DNA of 64,000 nt from positions 41,646-105,645 of the forward strand of contig NZ_KI519395.1 in NCBI RefSeq assembly GCF_000482385.1, written 5' to 3'. This DNA comes from Nocardia sp. CNY236. GTDB lineage: Bacteria; Actinomycetota; Actinomycetes; Mycobacteriales; Mycobacteriaceae. A program made the position numbers and the translations under genes. Below, piece by piece: positions 8,923 to 17,211 of this stretch (positions are counted from its first letter, which is position 1; every line of letters starts with the position of its first letter). The notes under the pieces were generated by a model that made no database searches, had not been told where the DNA came from, and worked only from the letters and a program-made list of their open reading frames with translations.

Positions 8923-9906
8923 CTAGTCGTCCGGATACGCCGGTACGTCGGGATCGCTGGACCTCGTGTCGTGGTGGTTCGCTCTGTCACTCCATTCCAG
9001 CAGCGGTTCCAGGTCGAAGACCGCGCTGTCGATGCCTGCATGGAGATCGCCGAGTTCGGCCACACGCACGGGGACGGTGGACAGGGTGAACTCGCGGGGA
9101 TCGACCCGGTCGATCTCGTGCCAGCTCACCGGAGTGGAAACCGTCGCGGTGGGTACACCGCGCACCGAGTAGGCGGCGGCCATCGTGTGGTCGCGCGCGT
9201 TCTGGTTGTAGTCCACGAACAGCAGAGCCGGATCCCGGTCTCGACGCCACCACGCGGTGGTCACATCCTTGGGTGCGCGGCGTTCGACCTCCCGAGCGAA
9301 GGCGAGTGCCGCTCGGCGCACATCGTGGAATCCCCAGTGTGGCGCGATGCGGACATAGATGTGGAGTCCGCTCCCCCCGGATGTCTTCGGCCAGCCCACT
9401 GCGCCGATCTCATCGAGCACCTCGTGGACGACGCTGGCCACCCGCTGCACTCGGTTCCACGGGCAGTCGGGCATCGGATCGAGGTCGATGCGCCACTCGT
9501 CGGGCCGTTCGGTGTCCGCCGCGCGGGAGTTCCATGGATGGAACTCGATTGTCGACATTTGCACCGCCCAGATCACATCTGCCAGTTCGGCGACACAAAG
9601 CTCATCGGCGGACCTGCCGTAGCGTGGGAAGTGCACCCGGGTGGTCGGAACCCAGTCCGGGGCGCCGGCTGGCAGCCGCTTCTGGTGTACTTTGCCGCCG
9701 GGCAGGCCTCGTGGGAATCGGTGCAGCATGCAGGGCCGATCGCGTAGTGCGTTCACGATGCCGTCTCCGACGCTCAGGTAGTACTGCACCAGGTCGAGCT
9801 TGGTTGCGCCGATCTGCGGAAAGTAGACCCGGTCGGGATGGGAAATGCGAATGCTGTGGTCGCCGACCCCGAGTTCGATTGCCGGTGCTGTGGATTTTCC
9901 GGCCAC
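8923..9906 (-). CDS. stand-alone LigD-type polymerase (Prim-Pol domain protein)
   Basis: Resembles the polymerase domain of the NHEJ ligase LigD and the free-standing mycobacterial PolD/Prim-PolC proteins, archaeo-eukaryotic primase superfamily enzymes that fill gaps at DNA ends, often with ribonucleotides. Family segments are I-S-H-P-D-R-V-Y-F-P at the N-terminus, catalytic D-L-D-P, and S-G-G-S-G-L-H-I-Y in the palm. GTG 9906 is preferred because it starts just before the family's first conserved block; an in-frame TTG at 10038 would add 44 unmatched residues. No Ku or ligase gene is nearby, so it is a separate repair polymerase. About 327 residues. Confidence 0.78.
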   Translation of the reverse strand: MAGKSTAPAIELGVGDHSIRISHPDRVYFPQIGATKLDLVQYYLSVGDGIVNALRDRPCMLHRFPRGLPGGKVHQKRLPAGAPDWVPTTRVHFPRYGRSADELCVAELADVIWAVQMSTIEFHPWNSRAADTERPDEWRIDLDPMPDCPWNRVQRVASVVHEVLDEIGAVGWPKTSGGSGLHIYVRIAPHWGFHDVRRAALAFAREVERRAPKDVTTAWWRRDRDPALLFVDYNQNARDHTMAAAYSVRGVPTATVSTPVSWHEIDRVDPREFTLSTVPVRVAELGDLHAGIDSAVFDLEPLLEWSDRANHHDTRSSDPDVPAYPDD

Positions 9907-10456
9907 CTGGTGCCCCTGTCTTGGAAAGTCACTGCGCGGAAAGGCTTCTCGGCTGCCGTCAGCGGCTGTTCGGTAGGTGAATTCGCTCGGGTGGAAGCCG
10001 AGCACACCCTCGAATCGCCGACCGTCTACTCGGGACAACGGTTACCCCGACCATACATCCGGGCGGGCCGTATGACCGGACTCATTCCTGCGCGTCGCCA
10101 CAATCGGTGACGCCAGCCGGGTGGTGGGCAATGTCCAGACCGCGCTGCTGCAGCCGCTCACGAACTCGGGGGGTCGAGCCCGGCGGTGGTCGTTTCGGTC
10201 GACATGCGATGTTCGCGGCTGCGACGGCCGTCCAATCCGATGCTGCACAGCAGTATTGGCGCATGGACTTTGTTCACGTGAACAAAGTCGATCGGTGTTC
10301 ACTGTGCGCGCATGCTGTTCCGCCGGAAATTTCCATCTATGAAAACTGGAAAGAGATTGTCAGTGCTCATAAAATAGCGAGATACCCCTTTCGGGGTTTT
10401 GGGGCCAGATTTCCTGCTTGCTTCCAGGTTGTCGTCACCGAGAATCGAGGTATAGG
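9907..10456. other. intergenic region with palindrome and hairpin
   Basis: 550 bp between the divergent LigD-type polymerase and the methyltransferase. The stretch from about 10250 to 10440 is visibly richer in A/T than its surroundings. It holds a 24-bp palindrome (10266-10289, listed separately) and a small ACCCC / GGGGT hairpin with four-base loop at about 10384-10397 followed by TTT, which could be a weak terminator or leader structure. Open frames across it show no family features. Confidence 0.5.
10266..10289. promoter_or_regulatory. 24-bp perfect palindrome, putative TetR-type operator
   Basis: Each 12-base half is GACTTTGTTCAC or its exact complement, with no spacer; the core TTCAC-GTGAA is typical of TetR-family operators. 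It lies about 170 bp upstream of the methyltransferase at 10457 and in the only A/T-rich stretch of this area. No TetR gene is encoded next to it, so the cognate regulator would have to act in trans. Confidence 0.55.
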
Positions 10457-11200
10457 GTGTCCAGGGAAACTATCGAGCCGGCGTACGAAAAAGTATACAG
10501 TGAAGAACGGTCACGCGAGGCGCTGCCGGCGCTGATTCCGTGGGATATCGGTGGTCCACAGCCGGTGGTGCAGGAGTTGGTGGCACATGGGGCCGTGCGT
10601 GGCGAGGTGCTCGACCCGGGGACCGGGCCGGGCCACCATGCGATCCATTACGCTTCGAAAGGATACTCCGCCACCGGAATCGACGCCTCACCTGCGGCGA
10701 TCGAGCGAGCTGAACACAATGCGCGCGTTGCCGAGGTGAGAGTAGACTTCCACCTGGGTGATGTGACCCGACTCGAGGGGTACGAGAATCGATTCGACAC
10801 CGTCGTCGATTCCGGGTGCTATGACACGTATATGGACGACGAAGATACGCAGATGTCGTACGCGCAGACGTTGCATCGAGTGACCAAACCAGGAGCTCGG
10901 CTGTATATGTTCGAATTCGGGCGTCACAACGTCAACGGCGTGCAGTTGTCGGGGCTGTCGGCCGAGAGTTTCGAGCGGGTACTTCCTGCATCGGGCTGGC
11001 GTATCGACTATATAGGTACTACGACGTATCGAGACCGCTTGGTCCCTGAGTTCTTCGCATGGCTATTCGAGCAGAGCTATCATGAATGGGCACGGACGAT
11101 GGAACCGGTGCGAGAGCAATTCCACGTCATCGAACCGTTGTTGGAAGACCACATCGTGCACATACCCTGCTGGGCCGTGCACGCCACACGCATCGACTGA
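10457..11200 (+). CDS. class I SAM-dependent methyltransferase
   Basis: A 247-residue methyltransferase. The SAM-binding loop reads V-L-D-P-G-T-G-P-G-H-H near residue 43, followed by the acidic D in A-T-G-I-D-A-S that contacts the ribose. GTG 10457 is preferred because a GAGG ribosome site lies 6 bp upstream; an earlier in-frame TTG at 10418 gives an unmatched extension. It stands alone on the plus strand. Substrate unknown; thiopurine-methyltransferase-like small-molecule enzymes have this size. The nearby palindrome (10266-10289) suggests regulated expression. Confidence 0.75.
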   Translation: MSRETIEPAYEKVYSEERSREALPALIPWDIGGPQPVVQELVAHGAVRGEVLDPGTGPGHHAIHYASKGYSATGIDASPAAIERAEHNARVAEVRVDFHLGDVTRLEGYENRFDTVVDSGCYDTYMDDEDTQMSYAQTLHRVTKPGARLYMFEFGRHNVNGVQLSGLSAESFERVLPASGWRIDYIGTTTYRDRLVPEFFAWLFEQSYHEWARTMEPVREQFHVIEPLLEDHIVHIPCWAVHATRID

Positions 11201-11323
11201 TCTGTGGGTGATCCTCTGGGTTGCGGTGCTGCTCTGGTCGTTGTATGTCAGCGATTTCGCTCATATCTTGCCCCAAAGAGGTGTTCGCCGTGCGGTACCG
11301 CGGCGGGACCATCGTCGGACTCG

Positions 11324-12139
11324 TCAGGCGAGCTTGTTCACCGGTTCTTGAAGCTCGGTAACCCACCCGTCGTGGTCGCCTTCGCAACTCAGGCTGATCT
11401 CTCGCGGATAGCCGGCCGAGCGGTAGCCATTGGCGTCGATCCAGTGGCCGAGAGCTTGAACCGTGGGCAGAACGGTCTCCATCGAGCCGTGGTGCATGAT
11501 CGTGGCAGCCTGCTCCACGGGCGGGAGGTCCACGATTCGCAATCGGTCGTCCTCGCCGAGAGGTGCGGTGACTTCGACCCCCGCATGAACGAGGATCCCG
11601 CCGTCGGGCGCATCCTCGTAATAGGCGACCGCCGGGCCGGAGGGGGTGATACCCGCAGCCGCCAGATGCCGCAACAGCTCGCCGAAAAGCGGCTGGATGA
11701 CCGGCGTGATGGCAGTGAAGTCCGGTGCCGATCCGGTCAGTTCGGCCACCCGCACGCTCGGCAGGGTCTTGAGCACGACGTCGTTGCTGGGCATCTGCCC
11801 CTCGCTTTCGATCGAGCGGAGCCTCGCCTCGACCTGGGTCAGCCGGGCCGCTGTCGTGGTCATCGACGTTTCCAGCTCGGCGCGACGCAGCCGGAGCATC
11901 GCGCGCAGCTCCTCGGCGGTGACCTTCTCGTCCAGAATTTGTTGGACCTGCAGAAGGGTGAAACCGAGATCCTTGAGTGCGATGACGCGGTTGAGGCGTG
12001 CCAGTTGGGCCGCGGTGTAGAAGCGGTATCCGGTGGCCGGGTCGACGCGGGCAGGTCGCAGGAGGCCGGTTGTGTCGTAGTGACGCAGCATCCGGACCGA
12101 GACGCGGCCGTGCCGGGCGAAGTCTCCGATGGTGAACAT
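11324..12139 (-). CDS. MerR family regulator with GyrI-like effector domain
   Basis: A 271-residue regulator. N-terminal MerR helix-turn-helix (M-F-T-I-G-D-F-A-R, then L-R-H-Y-D-T-T-G-L-L) covers residues 1-70, a coiled-coil dimerisation helix follows to about 115, and the rest is a GyrI-like/BmrR-type drug-binding domain with paired beta-alpha repeats. ATG 12139 is fixed by a strong AGGAGG site 6 bp upstream. A MerR-style promoter with a 19-bp spacer lies immediately upstream, so autoregulation is likely. These proteins usually sense amphipathic cations or drugs; no efflux gene is adjacent. Confidence 0.82.
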   Translation of the reverse strand: MFTIGDFARHGRVSVRMLRHYDTTGLLRPARVDPATGYRFYTAAQLARLNRVIALKDLGFTLLQVQQILDEKVTAEELRAMLRLRRAELETSMTTTAARLTQVEARLRSIESEGQMPSNDVVLKTLPSVRVAELTGSAPDFTAITPVIQPLFGELLRHLAAAGITPSGPAVAYYEDAPDGGILVHAGVEVTAPLGEDDRLRIVDLPPVEQAATIMHHGSMETVLPTVQALGHWIDANGYRSAGYPREISLSCEGDHDGWVTELQEPVNKLA

Positions 12140-12149
12140 GGTGCCTCCT

Positions 12150-12180
12150 AGTAGACCGTCTGACACGGTGTGAGGGTCAA
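12150..12180 (-). promoter_or_regulatory. MerR-type promoter with 19-bp spacer
   Basis: On the minus strand TTGACC is followed by TCTACT with 19 bp between them, the over-long spacing that MerR activators correct by twisting DNA. Inside the spacer is an imperfect dyad centred on ACAC-C-GTGT with outer GACC / GGTC ends. It sits 11 bp upstream of the regulator's start codon, implying autoregulation and a very short leader. Confidence 0.5.
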
Positions 12181-12263
12181 CACCACACCCGGATTCCCGG
12201 CAATACCGTGAGCGGGTCGGTGTCCGTCGCTCAGGTGCGGCGGCGGACGATGCCGTCTCGCGC

Positions 12264-12836
12264 TCAGGAGGGGAACACGGACGCAACCAGGCCCATGACA
12301 ATCGTGGTCACAGACAGTCCTCCCGTCCCGAACGCCGCGGCGAGCGCAAAGCCGATCAGTACATCGTCGACAGTCGGCTCAGGTGGCACAACCATCCTGT
12401 TCACCAGTCGGACCCTCTGCGGTACCGCCCAGCCGACCTCGACCGATCCATCGGACCGGGCGGTGAGATCGCCGTACTGGTTGACGATTTCGTTCGGCTT
12501 TCCGTCGATGAACGTAGACGTGTCGATGTCCATCGCTCCGAGACTGATGACCCTGTCCTCGATTTCCACCAGAATGCGATAGCTTCGCTTCAGAAACCTT
12601 CCACTGCCTGGGGTCACCGTGATCTCACGATCGTTGACGCGCGCGGTGAGGAAGCGCGGATCCCTCGTTCCGATCGGAATGTTCTTCCGAGTTCGAGGAC
12701 CCGTTCTTTCGATGACGACAACCGTTGAGTCGTCGGACTCGAGTTGTACCGAGACACTGCTATCGGTTGCGGTGATCAAGAGGTTTCCGTAGATCACGCT
12801 GTCGGCTACCGCATGTCGGATACGGGAAACTGTCAC
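12264..12836 (-). CDS. hypothetical protein with C-terminal membrane segments
   Basis: A 190-residue protein I do not recognise. Residues 1-155 look like a beta-rich soluble domain (alternating hydrophobic strands, many Val/Thr/Asp). The last 33 residues form one long or two short hydrophobic segments rich in Ala, Gly, Val and Leu, so it may be tail-anchored with the beta domain in the cytoplasm. The start is GTG 12836. Codon use includes more A/T-ending codons than the neighbouring recQ gene, hinting at recent acquisition. It stands alone between the MerR gene and the helicase, all on the minus strand. Confidence 0.55.
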   Translation of the reverse strand: MTVSRIRHAVADSVIYGNLLITATDSSVSVQLESDDSTVVVIERTGPRTRKNIPIGTRDPRFLTARVNDREITVTPGSGRFLKRSYRILVEIEDRVISLGAMDIDTSTFIDGKPNEIVNQYGDLTARSDGSVEVGWAVPQRVRLVNRMVVPPEPTVDDVLIGFALAAAFGTGGLSVTTIVMGLVASVFPS

Positions 12837-13039
12837 GTCACTCGCCTTGCGTTCCTAGCCATCGGACACCAATTCGGAATGAGCCGAGTTCAGTCGGACG
12901 ACCGCCCCTCTGCTGAGATGCTAGCAAACGATCTGGCCTGCAATGTCTTTCGAGGAATTCGTAAACTGTCGTACCACCTCCCGGAGAGACGTGGCATTGT
13001 CCGCAGTGATCGATTCCGCCAGCTCTCGTCGTCTCGGCG

Positions 13040-15175
13040 TCACGTCGGCGTGGCCAATGCGAACGGCAGGACAGCATCGGCGCCCGCTGCTCGTAGTGCA
13101 CTGGCGGCGACGGTGAACGTCCATCCGGTGTCGGTGACGGTATTCACCAACAGGATCGGTCCTGCCACGTCGGTGAGGTCGGGTACGTCCCACGAGTCGT
13201 ACAGTCCCGCAACGCGGTGCGCGGAATTCGCCGCAGCCACCGGTAGTCGACCCCGTCGAGTGCGTAGCGTGCCGAGGTCGCGCAAGCGGCCCACCGCGGC
13301 AAGGCGTCGAGCCAAGGTCGCGGTGAGCACGGGATTGCGCGTGGATTCCAGCGTGAGTACCGACGTCGGGCGAGTCGCCCAATCCCATTTGCGCAGTACG
13401 GTGACACACGCATCGAAGACATCGTCGGGGATGGGTGCGTCCGGTCCATCCAGCAGTGCTCGCAGTCGTGGTCCCCAGGCGAAGTCGGTCAACCGCCCGA
13501 GCGTGCGGCCGGTGTTCGCGCCTGCGGTGATTTTGCCGGACAATGGAACGCCGAGCTTCGATACTGCGGTGGGCCACTGCTTTCGGGGCACGATGTCAAC
13601 GCCGGGCCGCTCGAGCCGCGCCCGGGTCGTGGCGACGACTTGTGTGGCCACGACCGGATCGGGGCGGGTCCCGGTGCAATTGTCACAACGGCCACAGCCC
13701 GGCGAATCTGCCGGGTCGGCTGGTAGTTCCGGGTCGTCGAGTTGGCGACGGAGAAACTCCATCCGGCACCCCGCGGTCGTCTGGTAGTCGATCATGGCCT
13801 GTTGTTCGGCTGCGCGGGCTACCGACAGGCGTTCGTAGCGTTCGGTCTCGTAGCTCCAGGGGCGACCGGTGGCGATCCATCCACCGCGGACCCGGCGGAC
13901 CGCGCCGTCCACATCGAGGACCTTCAGCACCATATCCAGCCGGGTACGGTTCAGATCCACCAGTGGTTCCAGTGCCACAGTGGACAACGGACGGTCGGCA
14001 TCCAGAGCGTCGAGCACTGCCCGCACGATGTGTTCGCGCGGAAAGGCGACCGAGTCGAAGTAGCTCCAGATTCGCTTGTCCTCCGGGCCAGGGAGCAGGA
14101 CGACATCGGCTCGGTGGGTGCTGCGCCCGGCGCGACCCACCTGTTGGTAGTAGGCGATCGGGGAGGAAGGCGCGCCGATGTGCACCACGAACCCGAGATC
14201 GGGTTTGTCGAATCCCATACCGAGAGCGGACGTGGCGACCAGGGCCTTCACCTCGTTGTTCAGTAAGGCGGTCTCCAGCGCCTCGCGTTCGGCGGGGTCG
14301 GTCCGACCGGTGTAGGCGGCGACGGCGTGGCCATGCGTGCGCAGGACATCGGCCAGGTCGTGCGCGGCGGCCACAGTCAACGCGTAGACGATGCCGCAGC
14401 CCGGCAATCGGTTCAGATACTCGGCGAGCCAGGCCGTGCGGCGCACAGCGTCATCGAAACGCAGCACCGACAGGTGTAGCGACTCGCGATCCAGGGCGCC
14501 CCGCAGCACCATCGTGTCGGCGCCGATCTGGGTCGCGATGTCGGTGACCACCCTATCGGTGGCGGTAGCGGTGGTCGCGAGTACCGGGACGTCCGAGCCG
14601 AGATCCGCGATCAGCGTGCGGATACGCCGATAGTCCGGCCGGAAATCATGGCCCCAGTCCGATACGCAATGGGCTTCGTCGATCACGACCAGCCCCGCGT
14701 CCGCAGCGAGTCGCGGCAGGACGCGGTCGCGGAAGTCGGGATTGTTCAGTCGCTCCGGGCTGACCAACAGCACGTCGACCACGCCCTGGGCAACGCGGGC
14801 GTGGATGTCGTCCCATTCGGCGACGTTGCCGGAGTTGATGGTGACGGCCACGATACCGCTGCGCTGCGCGGCGGCCACCTGGTTGCGCATGAGCGCGAGC
14901 AACGGTGACACGATCACGGTCGGTCCGTGTCCGGCTGCACGAAGCAGTGCCGCGGCGATGAAGTACACCGCTGATTTGCCCCAGCCGGTGCGCTGCACGA
15001 CCAGCGCGCGGCGTCGGTGCACGACGAGGGCCGTGATCGCGGTCCACTGGTCTTCGCGCAGGTGTGCGCGCGACCCGGCCATGGCCTGCAGCATGCGCTC
15101 CGCATGCGAACGCAGGTCCGGGTGGTCGCCGAGATTGCTCGAAGGGGCATCGGTCGCCGCGGCCATGCGCTCCAT
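13040..15175 (-). CDS. RecQ-family DNA helicase with C-terminal phosphoribosyltransferase-like domain
   Basis: A 711-residue ATP-dependent DNA helicase (DNA repair, 3'-5' unwinding). Walker A Q-R-T-G-W-G-K-S is at 61-68, the DEAH box D-E-A-H-C at 166-170, and motif VI Q-Q-V-G-R-A-G-R follows. A cysteine cluster C-x-n-C-G-R-C-D-N-C near residue 470 is the RecQ zinc site. The final ~70 residues (P-I-L-L-V-N-T-V-T-D-T-G-W-T) match the PRPP-loop pattern of ComF-like phosphoribosyltransferases rather than an HRDC domain. That tail occurs in some actinobacterial RecQ proteins but its purpose is unknown. Helicase call is firm; the tail assignment is by motif only. Confidence 0.85.
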   Translation of the reverse strand: MERMAAATDAPSSNLGDHPDLRSHAERMLQAMAGSRAHLREDQWTAITALVVHRRRALVVQRTGWGKSAVYFIAAALLRAAGHGPTVIVSPLLALMRNQVAAAQRSGIVAVTINSGNVAEWDDIHARVAQGVVDVLLVSPERLNNPDFRDRVLPRLAADAGLVVIDEAHCVSDWGHDFRPDYRRIRTLIADLGSDVPVLATTATATDRVVTDIATQIGADTMVLRGALDRESLHLSVLRFDDAVRRTAWLAEYLNRLPGCGIVYALTVAAAHDLADVLRTHGHAVAAYTGRTDPAEREALETALLNNEVKALVATSALGMGFDKPDLGFVVHIGAPSSPIAYYQQVGRAGRSTHRADVVLLPGPEDKRIWSYFDSVAFPREHIVRAVLDALDADRPLSTVALEPLVDLNRTRLDMVLKVLDVDGAVRRVRGGWIATGRPWSYETERYERLSVARAAEQQAMIDYQTTAGCRMEFLRRQLDDPELPADPADSPGCGRCDNCTGTRPDPVVATQVVATTRARLERPGVDIVPRKQWPTAVSKLGVPLSGKITAGANTGRTLGRLTDFAWGPRLRALLDGPDAPIPDDVFDACVTVLRKWDWATRPTSVLTLESTRNPVLTATLARRLAAVGRLRDLGTLRTRRGRLPVAAANSAHRVAGLYDSWDVPDLTDVAGPILLVNTVTDTGWTFTVAASALRAAGADAVLPFALATPT

Positions 15176-15199
15176 CGTGCCCGACTGTCGCCCCCCGGT

Positions 15200-16132
15200 T
15201 CAGGCGGGGCGGGCGCTCGTGGCCGCCAATTCGAGTAGTCGGGCGCGCACCAAGTCCGGCCGCTCTTCGACGATGAAGTGCCCGCAGTCCTCGACGCGTT
15301 CGAGCCGATAGTCGTCGGCCTGTGCCGTCTCCTCGGCTGCGAGGGACGGATGGACCGCGGGGTCGTCGACACCGAAGAGTGTGCGAATGGGCATCTGTGC
15401 CCGGCGGTGTTCCCCCTGCTTCGCCGCGCGTGGAACTTCACGTACCAAGAAGGTGCGGTAGGTGTTGGTTGCGCTGCGTGCACGAATGGGATCACGGAAG
15501 CGATCGGCATAGATGCGAACCACCTCGGGTGGCAATGCGTCGCGATGGCGCGTACCGGCGGCGAAGATCAGCTGTTCCAGGAACCGGGTGTGGCGATGTA
15601 GATACTGTCCGAAGGCCGCGATCGGCGGTTGATAGGCCAGTAGGCGCCACGCGTGGGGAAGGATACTGCGCGGGGTCTGCCATGGATGGGCAATATTCAA
15701 CGCCAGCAGCGCATCGAATCGCTCCGGCCTGCGCAAAACCATGAGGTAGCCGATGTAGCCGCCCCAGTCGTGCCCGACCAGCAGGACGCGGTTCAGGCCG
15801 AGCGCGTCGAGCAGTGCGAGTAGATCGGAAGCGACGTCATCCTTTGCCCATCGGTGTGGGGCAGGTCCGGACCAGCCGTATCCGGGTAGGTCCGGTGCGA
15901 CGATCCGCAGACCATCCGGTGGATCGGCAAGCAAATTGCGGTAGGAGTAGTGATGCTGTGGCCAACCGTGCAGCACCAGGACCGGGCGCCCATCCGGTGG
16001 ACCGGCCTCCGTGACATGAAAGCGCACGCCGCGCGCGAGGACGAACGATCGCCTCACGCCGGGGATCTCCGGCGGACCGGCTGCCGGATCCGACTCCGGA
16101 TCGGGAGAGAAGAACGCAGGCCGCCACGGCAT
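15200..16132 (-). CDS. alpha/beta hydrolase, epoxide hydrolase-like
   Basis: A 310-residue alpha/beta hydrolase. The oxyanion motif H-G-W-P is at 55-58, and the nucleophile elbow G-H-D-W-G-G puts aspartate at position 122 as in epoxide hydrolases and haloalkane dehalogenases rather than serine esterases. The catalytic histidine is in C-G-H-F-I near residue 286. H-G-x-P favours epoxide hydrolase over dehalogenase, but two lid tyrosines would be needed to confirm this. No signal peptide. It lies 24 bp downstream of no enzyme partner; the recQ gene follows on the same strand. Confidence 0.78.
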   Translation of the reverse strand: MPWRPAFFSPDPESDPAAGPPEIPGVRRSFVLARGVRFHVTEAGPPDGRPVLVLHGWPQHHYSYRNLLADPPDGLRIVAPDLPGYGWSGPAPHRWAKDDVASDLLALLDALGLNRVLLVGHDWGGYIGYLMVLRRPERFDALLALNIAHPWQTPRSILPHAWRLLAYQPPIAAFGQYLHRHTRFLEQLIFAAGTRHRDALPPEVVRIYADRFRDPIRARSATNTYRTFLVREVPRAAKQGEHRRAQMPIRTLFGVDDPAVHPSLAAEETAQADDYRLERVEDCGHFIVEERPDLVRARLLELAATSARPA

Positions 16133-16206
16133 ATCCTATGGTATCGAGGAGATCGGTGGGAAAGCCAGGCCGGTCCGATGATCCAGCGGCGCGCACAGCG
16201 CCGGGG

Positions 16207-17082
16207 TCACCGCGGTATCAGTGCGTCGATATCGTGTCGGGTGGGGATCGAACTGCTCGCCCCGCGGGAGGTCGTCGCCCATGCTCCGGCTGCGCATGCC
16301 CAGGTGAGTGCCCATTCCGGGCCACGATGCCAGGCTGCGGCCAAGGCACCGGTGAACGCGTCGCCGGCACCGGTGGTGTCGACGGTGTCCACTGCCGGAC
16401 TGGGACGCGACAGCCGTACCCCGTCCGGTCCGCGGTAGACGGCGCCCGCTGCACCCTTGGTCTCGATGACATGCGGAACGGGTTCGAGATCGGCGCCGAG
16501 TTGTGCCGCTTCGCCGGAATTCACCACGGCCACCTCGATATCGGCCCAGAATCCAGGGGGCAGTCGCCGCACCGGGGAGGGATTCAGCACAACCACCGTA
16601 CCGTGCGCACGGGCATGCTGGGCGGCCGCGGCCACCGTGTCGAGCGGAATTTCCAACTGACACAGGAGAATATCGGCAGCAGCGATGACCGCCAGATCGG
16701 ATTCGGTCAGTTCGGTCATTCGGGAGTTTGCGCCGGCGACGACGATGATGGTGTTCTCCCCGGCGCTGTCGATCACGATCGTGGCGACCCCGCTGGGGCC
16801 GGTGACCGTGCGCAACCGGTCCACTCCCACGACGTCCTCGGTGAGCGCCGCCCGGAGTTCGGCGCCGAAGGCATCGTCACCCACCGCTCCCAGGAATTGG
16901 GTTCGGCCACCGGCTCGCTGGGCAGCGATGGCCTGATTGGCGCCTTTGCCGCCCGGCACCATGACGAAGTCGGTTCCCAGTACCGTCTCGCCGAGAGCGG
17001 GGCGCCGTGCAGTGGTGGTCACCATGTCCATGTTGATGCTGCCGAGGACCGCGATCGCCGGGGTATGTGATGGTGCCGTCAT
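16207..17082 (-). CDS. rbsK: ribokinase
   Basis: A 291-residue PfkB-family sugar kinase phosphorylating D-ribose at O5 with ATP. G-S-I-N-M-D begins the fold, P-G-G-K-G-A-N-Q-A is the substrate-side PfkB signature, and D-T-T-G-A-G-D-A-F-T-G carries the catalytic aspartate and anion hole. ATG 17082 is chosen because it precedes the first beta strand by about ten residues; upstream in-frame starts add an Arg/His-rich stretch foreign to the family. Transcribed divergently from proA. No ribose transporter or RbsD is adjacent, so use on ribose from nucleoside turnover is inferred. Confidence 0.83.
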   Translation of the reverse strand: MTAPSHTPAIAVLGSINMDMVTTTARRPALGETVLGTDFVMVPGGKGANQAIAAQRAGGRTQFLGAVGDDAFGAELRAALTEDVVGVDRLRTVTGPSGVATIVIDSAGENTIIVVAGANSRMTELTESDLAVIAAADILLCQLEIPLDTVAAAAQHARAHGTVVVLNPSPVRRLPPGFWADIEVAVVNSGEAAQLGADLEPVPHVIETKGAAGAVYRGPDGVRLSRPSPAVDTVDTTGAGDAFTGALAAAWHRGPEWALTWACAAGAWATTSRGASSSIPTRHDIDALIPR

Positions 17083-17126
17083 ATCGCGGACGGTAGTCGT
17101 GGTCGGTCCGGCACACACCGGACCGG

Positions 17127-17159
17127 CGGGCCAGGCGTCCGCGTCGGACGCCTGGCCCG
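17127..17159. promoter_or_regulatory. 14-bp perfect hairpin between rbsK and proA
   Basis: A 14-bp perfectly paired stem (left arm CGGGCCAGGCGTCC) with a five-base loop, in the 129-bp gap between the divergent rbsK and proA starts. Neither gene ends here, so it is not a normal terminator. It could be a leader hairpin of proA (53 bp upstream of its start) or of rbsK, or a regulator site. Confidence 0.45.
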
Positions 17160-17211
17160 GGGCCTTCGGCTGATGAAATCGCCGACCCACGTGGTGCGTA
17201 GGCTGTTGACC

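Noticed and set aside
10107..10535. 142-codon frame overlapping the palindrome region
   Set aside because: A/T-rich, no ribosome site, no family similarity, and it overlaps the start of the methyltransferase in another frame.
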